The notes beneath the pieces were generated by a model. The model saw only the letters and a list, made by a program, of their open reading frames with translations, had not been told where the DNA came from and did not search any database. Shown in pieces: positions 6,392 through 10,089 of a stretch of 10,089 nucleotides of DNA. Numbering within the stretch: position 1 is the first letter of the stretch; every line of letters starts with the position of its first letter. The position numbers were made by a program, and so were the translations under genes. The DNA comes from an uncultured Hyphomicrobiales bacterium (GTDB lineage: Bacteria; Pseudomonadota; Alphaproteobacteria; Rhizobiales; Aestuariivirgaceae): positions 1-10,089 of the forward strand of contig CAIYXE010000040.1 in the NCBI GenBank assembly GCA_903930095.1, in the 5' to 3' direction.

Positions 6392-7327
6392 TTACGCCGC
6401 CTCGCGGTTCAGCGGCTGGCACATGCAGTGAACGCCGCCGCCGGCCTGCAGGAACATGGTCATGTCCGGATCATAGACGGTGAAGCCCGCAGCGCGCATC
6501 TTGGCGTTGAGGTCCTTGGCACTCTCGGTGGAGAGCACGCGGTCGCCGCCGAGCGTGACCACGTTGCAGCCCAAGGCCATCGTCTCCTTGAAGGTGGCGG
6601 GGATGATCTCGATCTTCTTGGACTTGAGCCAGGCGATCACGTCATCCTCGGTGGTTTCCAGGCAGACGGCCGCGCAGTGTTCGTTCAGCATGCAGACCAT
6701 GAGGTCGATGTGGACGTAGAACTGGTCGATCGGGGCATATTTGATCTCCCAGCCTTCCTTGATGAACCACTCGGCGGCCTGGCGCGCGGCCACCTCCTCT
6801 GTGCGGTGGTCGGTGAAGCCGACAAGGGCCAGCCCGTCGCGGATGATGTTGAAGTCGCCACCCTCGAAATTGCCCGCCGAGATCATGTCGTAAATCGGAA
6901 TGTTGTTCTCGAGGTAGAAGCGCAGCACGGGGGCATATTCGCCGCGGCGGCGTGGATTGGCGAGCTGGCAGATGACAGCGCCATAGGGCGACATGAAGGA
7001 GGAGTCCCGCGAATAGACCTGGTAGGGATTGTTCATGTCGAGCGGCAGGAAGTGGGTGGTGACACCCGCCTGGTGGTAGGCATCCACCATCTCGCGGTGC
7101 TGGCGCATGGCCACCTGCTTGTCGAACTTGTAGCCCTTGCGCATCGTATCGCGCACGAGTGAGGACCAGGCGGCATTCTCCAGCCCCATCCAGCGGAAGC
7201 TTTCGGCGGGGCCGAGCAGCACATCCTTCAGCACGCCGGTTTCCGACTTGATCTCGAAGCGGCCCCTCATCCTCGGCGTTCCGCCATTCTCGAGGCGGGC
7301 GCGGAGCGGCGTGTTGTTCTGGCTCAT
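6392..7327 (-). CDS. Dimethylarginine dimethylaminohydrolase/amidinotransferase-fold protein
   Basis: This 311-residue guanidine-modifying enzyme has the five-bladed beta/alpha propeller fold. Such enzymes attack the guanidine carbon of arginine derivatives with a Cys, giving citrulline plus an amine or transferring the amidino group. Visible landmarks are YSRDSSFM with the substrate-site R107/D108, FEGGDF (154-159), YVHIDLM with His206 and Asp208, and the terminal GGGVHCMCQPL with the expected nucleophile Cys301. A second Cys (303) follows two residues later. All three active-site elements are present, so it should be active. Whether the substrate is methylarginine, arginine or another guanidine cannot be read. 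The start is ATG at 7327 with AGGGAG 8 nt upstream. The frame stays open for 244 codons further upstream, but that part has no family content and lies antisense to the lipase gene. It is the first gene of the operon. Confidence 0.85.
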   Translation of the reverse strand: MSQNNTPLRARLENGGTPRMRGRFEIKSETGVLKDVLLGPAESFRWMGLENAAWSSLVRDTMRKGYKFDKQVAMRQHREMVDAYHQAGVTTHFLPLDMNNPYQVYSRDSSFMSPYGAVICQLANPRRRGEYAPVLRFYLENNIPIYDMISAGNFEGGDFNIIRDGLALVGFTDHRTEEVAARQAAEWFIKEGWEIKYAPIDQFYVHIDLMVCMLNEHCAAVCLETTEDDVIAWLKSKKIEIIPATFKETMALGCNVVTLGGDRVLSTESAKDLNAKMRAAGFTVYDPDMTMFLQAGGGVHCMCQPLNREAA

Positions 7328-7411
7328 GGTGATGACTCCCTGATTTTGGAGGGAGAGTAGGCCAAGACGCAGGCCAGCGCCATACTCGCCTGTGCCGGAT
7401 GCACGGCAGGG

Positions 7412-7440
7412 TTGACCGTTCGGCCCGGTAAGTCTAGCAG
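7412..7440 (+). promoter_or_regulatory. Possible sigma-70-like promoter for the lipase gene
   Basis: TTGACC (7412-7417) is a good -35 box. Seventeen bases later TAGCAG (7435-7440) is a weak -10. It lies in the 165-bp divergent gap between the amidinotransferase-fold gene and the lipase gene, about 50 bp before the lipase start, a sensible place. The weak -10 keeps confidence low. No promoter could be placed for the leftward operon. Confidence 0.25.
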
Positions 7441-7480
7441 TAGCGGCCTGCAGACATTGGCCCGGCGGACATGGCGGGCA

Positions 7481-7485
7481 GGAGG
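7481..7485 (+). promoter_or_regulatory. Ribosome binding site fixing the GTG start of the lipase gene
   Basis: GGAGG is followed after 7 nt by GTG at 7493. This spacing, and the signal peptide beginning directly at that codon, set the lipase start at 7493 rather than at the upstream ATG at 7412. Confidence 0.75.
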
Positions 7486-7492
7486 AACACGG

Positions 7493-8662
7493 GTGAGATT
7501 GCTGGCAACCGCTTTTGTCATGCTGGCTGTTTTCGGGCTGCCGCTTGTCCCGTCCGCGGAGGCAAAGCCGAAGCGCACGGAAGCGTCCGTTCCCGCTGCC
7601 CAGCAAGAGCCGGGAACGCTGCTGAGCTACGACCGCATCGCATTGCCGCGCAACTACCGCGCAAAGGCCTGGCGCATCCTTTACGTCACGCGCAACTACC
7701 GCATGGCGCCGATCCTTTCGACCGGGCTCGTGGTGCTGCCCGACAAGGCGGCGCGCATTCCCATGGAGCGGACGTTCGTGGCCTGGGCCCACCCCACCAC
7801 CGGCATTGCGCGCCAGTGCGCCCCCTCCCTGCGTGACACGCCCATCAAGTCGATCGGCGGCCTGAACGATCTCGTTGCCGCCGGCGTGGTTGTGGCCGCA
7901 ACCGACTACCCGGGCCTCGGTACCGCCGGGCCGATCGGCTATCTGGTGGGCAAGGGCCAGGCCTATGCCACGATCGATTCCGTGCGCGCCGCAAAGCAGA
8001 TTCCGGGGGTAGGCGGTGGCCGGGACTTCGCACTCTGGGGCTATTCCCAGGGCGGCCATGCGGCATTGTTCGCTGCCGGGCTGGCGGAGAGCTATGCGCC
8101 GGAGCTGTCGCTCAAGGGCGTGGCGGCCATCGCGCCGCCGACCGACCTTGCCACGCTGCTGCGCGCCAATCTCGACAGCGTGCCGGGGCGCATTCTCGCT
8201 TCCTTTACCCTCTCGTCATGGAGCGTAAAGTACCGCGCGCCGCTCAACCCGCTGGTGGACGCGCGCGCGGAGGCGCTGGTCGGGGAGGTGAGCCGGAGCT
8301 GCGTGGACGACCTGGGCGGCAAGCTCGATGCCCTTGCGGCCCAGAAGGGGCTAAAGCAAGGATTCCTGAAGCAGGATCCGGAGCAGGTGGCGCCCTGGGA
8401 AGAGCTGATGGCGGCAAACTCGCTCTTCAGCCTCAATAGCCGGGTGCCGGCGCTGATCATCCAGGGTGCCTCCGACGACATTGTGAAGCCGGAAGTGACC
8501 ACGCAATTCGTGCGGGCATCCTGCCGGACTGGCGCCCGGATCGAATATGTGACGCTCCCCGGCAAGGGGCACGGCGGCGCGATGGAAGCGGGCTACAGGC
8601 GCGCTGCCGGCTGGCTTGCCGGGCGGCTTGCGGGTGAGCCCGCCCGCAGCAACTGCAGGTGA
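7493..8662 (+). CDS. Exported alpha/beta-hydrolase, secretory lipase (LIP)-like
   Basis: This 389-residue protein begins with a Sec-type signal peptide: one Arg at position 2, a hydrophobic core (LLATAFVMLAVFGLPLV), and AEA at 22-24 as the likely cleavage site. The mature part is an alpha/beta-hydrolase: AWAHPTTG near the oxyanion strand, the nucleophile elbow GYSQGG with Ser185, IIQGASDD with Asp328, and GKGHGG with His360. This gives a complete, well-ordered triad. Overall pattern and length match the LIP secretory lipase family (esters or triglycerides hydrolysed outside the cytoplasm). Cysteines in RQCAPSL, SRSCVDD and RASCRTG could form disulfides in the periplasm. The GTG start is fixed by GGAGG 7 nt upstream. 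It is divergent from the redox operon and ends 9 bp from the convergent acetyltransferase gene. Esterase, tannase-like or polyester hydrolase activity are alternatives. Confidence 0.87.
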   Translation: MRLLATAFVMLAVFGLPLVPSAEAKPKRTEASVPAAQQEPGTLLSYDRIALPRNYRAKAWRILYVTRNYRMAPILSTGLVVLPDKAARIPMERTFVAWAHPTTGIARQCAPSLRDTPIKSIGGLNDLVAAGVVVAATDYPGLGTAGPIGYLVGKGQAYATIDSVRAAKQIPGVGGGRDFALWGYSQGGHAALFAAGLAESYAPELSLKGVAAIAPPTDLATLLRANLDSVPGRILASFTLSSWSVKYRAPLNPLVDARAEALVGEVSRSCVDDLGGKLDALAAQKGLKQGFLKQDPEQVAPWEELMAANSLFSLNSRVPALIIQGASDDIVKPEVTTQFVRASCRTGARIEYVTLPGKGHGGAMEAGYRRAAGWLAGRLAGEPARSNCR

Positions 8663-8671
8663 GTGCAGGCG

Positions 8672-9232
8672 TCAGTAGGCGCGGTCGAAGTAGTTGTCAC
8701 CCGACATGGCGTAGAATTCAACGAGCCCGCTGCGTCCTGGCTGCGCGGGATAGTCCGGGTGCGACTTCAGGTGCCGGAGGCCGATCCGCCGCGCAAGCCT
8801 TGCCGAGGCTTCATTGCCGGCCATGACCTTGCACCAGACATTGTCGGCCCGCAGCCGCTCGAAGGCGAGTGCGAGGAGTGCCTCCCCGATCTCGGTTCCC
8901 AGCCCCATGCGCCACATGGCGGGGTGAAGGCCCCAGCCGATTTCCACCGCTCTTGGGCGTTGCAGGATGAGGAAGCCGTCGCCGATCGCCTCTCCGCTGA
9001 GCTTCTCCTCGGCTGCAAGGTGGAACACGTTGCGGCGCTCCTCGCCCTGGCGCGCAACCGCGCGGCTGACGAAGGCCTTGACCTCCGCCTCGCTGGCCAG
9101 GCGCATTGCGATATGGCGCTGGTAGTCATCCTGCATCATGAAATTGCTGAACGGCGTGGCATCCCGCAGCTCGATCTCCCGCAGCAGGAGCGATGCCGTT
9201 TCGATGGCTGGAAGCCTCGTCAACGTATTCAT
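8672..9232 (-). CDS. GNAT family N-acetyltransferase (RimJ/RimL type)
   Basis: This 186-residue acetyl-CoA-dependent acyltransferase is of usual length for the RimJ/RimL-like Acetyltransf_3 group, which acetylates protein N-termini, antibiotics or small amines. The N-terminal strand TASLLLREIELRDA (12-25) is typical. The acetyl-CoA pyrophosphate motif is EIGWGLHPAMWRMGLGTEIGEALL, with the M-G-L-G-T turn at 109-113 (Q/RxxGxG/A equivalent) followed by the usual helix. N140-E-A-S-A-R-L-A-R-R-I-G-L is the family's closing motif. The start is ATG at 9232 with AGGAGG 6 nt upstream; an upstream extension of the frame to 9376 has no family content. It is convergent with the lipase gene and divergent from the glycine-zipper gene. 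The substrate is unknown. Confidence 0.9.
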   Translation of the reverse strand: MNTLTRLPAIETASLLLREIELRDATPFSNFMMQDDYQRHIAMRLASEAEVKAFVSRAVARQGEERRNVFHLAAEEKLSGEAIGDGFLILQRPRAVEIGWGLHPAMWRMGLGTEIGEALLALAFERLRADNVWCKVMAGNEASARLARRIGLRHLKSHPDYPAQPGRSGLVEFYAMSGDNYFDRAY

Positions 9233-9238
9233 GTGCCG

Positions 9239-9244
9239 CCTCCT
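9239..9244 (-). promoter_or_regulatory. Consensus ribosome binding site of the acetyltransferase gene
   Basis: On the minus strand the full AGGAGG sits 6 nt before ATG at 9232. This decides the start against a 48-codon longer frame that opens at 9376. Confidence 0.8.
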
Positions 9245-9403
9245 CGACGCCGGTGATGTCCGGCCGGTGAGGCAGGACTCCATGAAAGCATGACGCAAGT
9301 GCGGCGCATCATGCAAGCTGATCCTTGCCGGACAGGAATGCAGCACAAATTGGCGCCATAATCCATCATTAGACAATTCGTGATCGCAGACGGTTGGTGT
9401 GTC

Positions 9404-9733
9404 ATGGCTCGCGTCCAGTCACTTTTCATTCCCGTGGCCGCCTTCCTGGCGGCGTCCGCCCCGCAGCCCGCCGAGGCCAAGAGCAAGGCCTATTGCAAAC
9501 AGTGGGCCAGCGAGGTGGCAGATCAACATGCCACTGCTGGCGACGTTGTGGCGGGCGCAGTGATCGGGGCCATGGGCGGCGCCTTGCTGGGTGGTGCGAT
9601 CGACGGGCGCGAGGGTGCAGGCAAGGGCGCACTCATCGGCGGCGCGGGCGGTGCGGTGCTGACGGGCGCCACGGCAAACGACCGCTGGCAGAAAATCTAC
9701 CGCCGCGCCTATGCGGAGTGCCGGGCGTCATAG
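9404..9733 (+). CDS. Small exported glycine-zipper protein
   Basis: This 109-residue protein has a signal peptide (one Arg, then SLFIPVAAFLAASA, with AEA at 23-25 as a likely cleavage site). A glycine-zipper segment from about 47 to 89 follows, made of two membrane-like halves: VVAGAVIGAMGGALLGGA, then a charged turn (DGREGAGKG), then ALIGGAGGAVLTGA. Such 2TM glycine-zipper proteins occur in the envelope of Gram-negative bacteria, and their role is mostly unknown. Cys31 and Cys106 flank the zipper and could pair outside the cytoplasm. The start is ATG at 9404; the ribosome site is poor, and a start at 9380 would place extra polar residues before the signal peptide. The gene stands alone, divergent from the acetyltransferase gene. 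Function is not recognisable beyond the fold class. Confidence 0.8.
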   Translation: MARVQSLFIPVAAFLAASAPQPAEAKSKAYCKQWASEVADQHATAGDVVAGAVIGAMGGALLGGAIDGREGAGKGALIGGAGGAVLTGATANDRWQKIYRRAYAECRAS

Positions 9734-9740
9734 CGCAAGG

Positions 9741-9755
9741 GGTGCGTGCCGCACC
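9741..9755 (+). terminator. Weak GC-rich hairpin after the glycine-zipper gene
   Basis: GGTGCG-TGC-CGCACC forms a 6-bp stem beginning 8 bases after the TAG stop. No T-run follows, so it is at best a weak or Rho-assisted terminator. Confidence 0.3.
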
Positions 9756-9790
9756 GTGTGCCGCGGGCGGCTCAGGTTAACGCCGCTCAA

Positions 9791-9837
9791 GAGCATGATC
9801 CGCAAGAGTTGAAACCACTCTTGCGATAAGTTCATGC
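9791..9837. repeat. Degenerate Rhizobiales-type intergenic palindrome
   Basis: The outer arms GCATGA (9793-9798) and TCATGC (9832-9837) and the inner arms CGCAAGAGT (9801-9809) and ACTCTTGCG (9817-9825) pair around a 7-nt loop (TGAAACC). The order GAGCATGATCCG...AAACC...ATAAGTTCATGC resembles a palindromic element very frequent between genes of Rhizobiales. Here the inner stem differs from the form I remember but pairs perfectly. It sits between the convergent glycine-zipper and right-edge genes and may end both transcripts. The rest of the gap 9734-9917 shows nothing further I can support; a TATAAT at 9904-9909 has no matching -35. Confidence 0.65.
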
Positions 9838-9917
9838 GGGATGCTGCGTCGCATTCCGGGTGACTTCAGTCTGCCGGACAGCAAGCATGTGCCCGCAAGG
9901 TGCTATAATCAGGCAGA

Positions 9918-10089
9918 TCACTTGGAAACGCGCCGGTTCAACGTGACCAGGCTCGCCATGGTTTGAACCGCTTGAGGGATTTCGGAGCGCAAGGTGCGTG
10001 CAAGAGCAAAAGCCCGCCCAGCCTCACCAATGCGCTTTGCGTGTGCCGGCCTTGCCCGCAAGTATTGCAGCTTCTCCACAAGATCAGAC
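9918..10089 (-). CDS. C-terminal end of a possible glycosyltransferase, cut by the window edge
   Basis: A minus-strand frame is open from the right edge to a TGA at 9920-9918 and gives 56 residues. It starts SDLVEKLQYLRARPAHAKRI and continues GEAGRAFALARTLRSE, ending NRRVSK. The pattern DLxEKLxYLRxxPxxAxRIxxAGRAFA is the closing helix pair seen in many glycosyltransferases (GT-B group, including GT90/CAP10-like and family 1). No catalytic part is in the window. A real coding region is supported by the helix pattern and by sensible codon use. The family is a guess. It converges on the glycine-zipper gene. Confidence 0.5.
   Translation of the reverse strand, partial: SDLVEKLQYLRARPAHAKRIGEAGRAFALARTLRSEIPQAVQTMASLVTLNRRVSK

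Larger units (their letters stand above)
2472..7327 (-). other. Probable five-gene redox operon
   Basis: Five minus-strand genes follow each other closely: amidinotransferase-fold hydrolase, BaiN-like flavoprotein, atypical SDR, FAD-linked oxidase, msrQ. The gaps in order are 61 bp (containing a hairpin), 10 bp, a 4-bp ATGA overlap, and 1 bp. The last three junctions suggest translational coupling. The unit starts at the divergent gap with the lipase gene and ends at the REP-like array. That it is one transcript is inferred from spacing; the hairpin in the first gap could make expression of the downstream four genes unequal. Confidence 0.65.

Noticed and set aside
5620..7162. Long plus-strand open frames (5620-6483 and 6245-7162)
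   Set aside because: These are antisense to the flavoprotein and hydrolase genes, low in recognisable motifs, and explained by GC-rich codon bias on the other strand.
7328..8059. A 244-codon open extension upstream of the amidinotransferase-fold gene
   Set aside because: It is antisense to the lipase with its complete catalytic triad and has no family content. A good ribosome site and ATG at 7327 begin the recognisable protein.
8651..8671. CTGCA...TGCAG inverted repeat at the lipase/acetyltransferase junction
   Set aside because: Only 5 bp, overlapping the lipase stop, with no T-run. Too weak to call a terminator.
9324..9380. Possible promoter boxes (TTGCCG, TTGGCG, CATAAT) before the glycine-zipper gene
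   Set aside because: No pair has both a fair match and a 16-18 bp spacing, so no promoter is claimed.
9904..9909. Perfect TATAAT downstream of the glycine-zipper gene
   Set aside because: No -35 element at the right distance, and nothing to transcribe rightwards from it except antisense to the edge gene.
1..10089. Search for defence systems, toxin-antitoxin pairs, CRISPR, insertion sequences, tRNA or phage genes
   Set aside because: No such motifs, spaced repeats, transposase or att-like structures were seen. The content is metabolic and envelope genes.

Overview
The window looks like chromosomal DNA of a high-GC alphaproteobacterium, probably from the Hyphomicrobiales/Rhizobiales. The clues are the strong GC bias at third codon positions, the frequent GTG/TTG starts, the families present, and two kinds of intergenic palindrome. 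One is a CCGTCATGCCAGCGAAAGCTGG-like REP element. The other, GAGCATGATCCG...TCATGC, resembles a palindrome common in Rhizobiales genomes. Both resemblances are from memory and were not searched.

Layout. Positions 1-323 (minus) hold the N-terminus of a mandelate racemase/muconate lactonizing-type enzyme of the enolase superfamily. It is divergent from a GMC-family FAD oxidoreductase (475-2094, plus), with a small operator-like palindrome between them. Together they look like a catabolic locus for a sugar acid or alcohol. Positions 2095-2471 carry no gene but hold a tandem array of REP/BIME-like palindromes between two converging transcription units.

From 7327 leftwards to 2472 lies a tightly packed five-gene minus-strand run, very likely one operon: a dimethylargininase/amidinotransferase-fold hydrolase, a BaiN/PP_4765-type flavoprotein, an SDR without the classical Tyr/Lys catalytic pair, a GlcD/D-2-hydroxyglutarate-dehydrogenase-like FAD-linked oxidase, and MsrQ, the heme b membrane subunit. 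MsrQ normally partners MsrP, but no msrP is seen here, and one family-typical histidine is replaced by Gln. Four of the five are redox proteins, which is the most interesting feature of the window.

Right of the operon are a secreted alpha/beta-hydrolase (LIP-type lipase, 7493-8662, plus), a convergent RimJ/RimL-type GNAT acetyltransferase (8672-9232, minus), a small exported glycine-zipper protein (9404-9733, plus), a degenerate palindromic repeat (9791-9837), and the C-terminal end of a possible glycosyltransferase running off the right edge (9918-10089, minus).

I see no tRNA, rRNA, CRISPR array, transposase or phage gene. The core genes look ordinary and vertically inherited. I found no clear defence or mobile system. 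The unusual parts are the composition of the redox operon, two altered active-site or ligand positions, and the architecture of the repeats.
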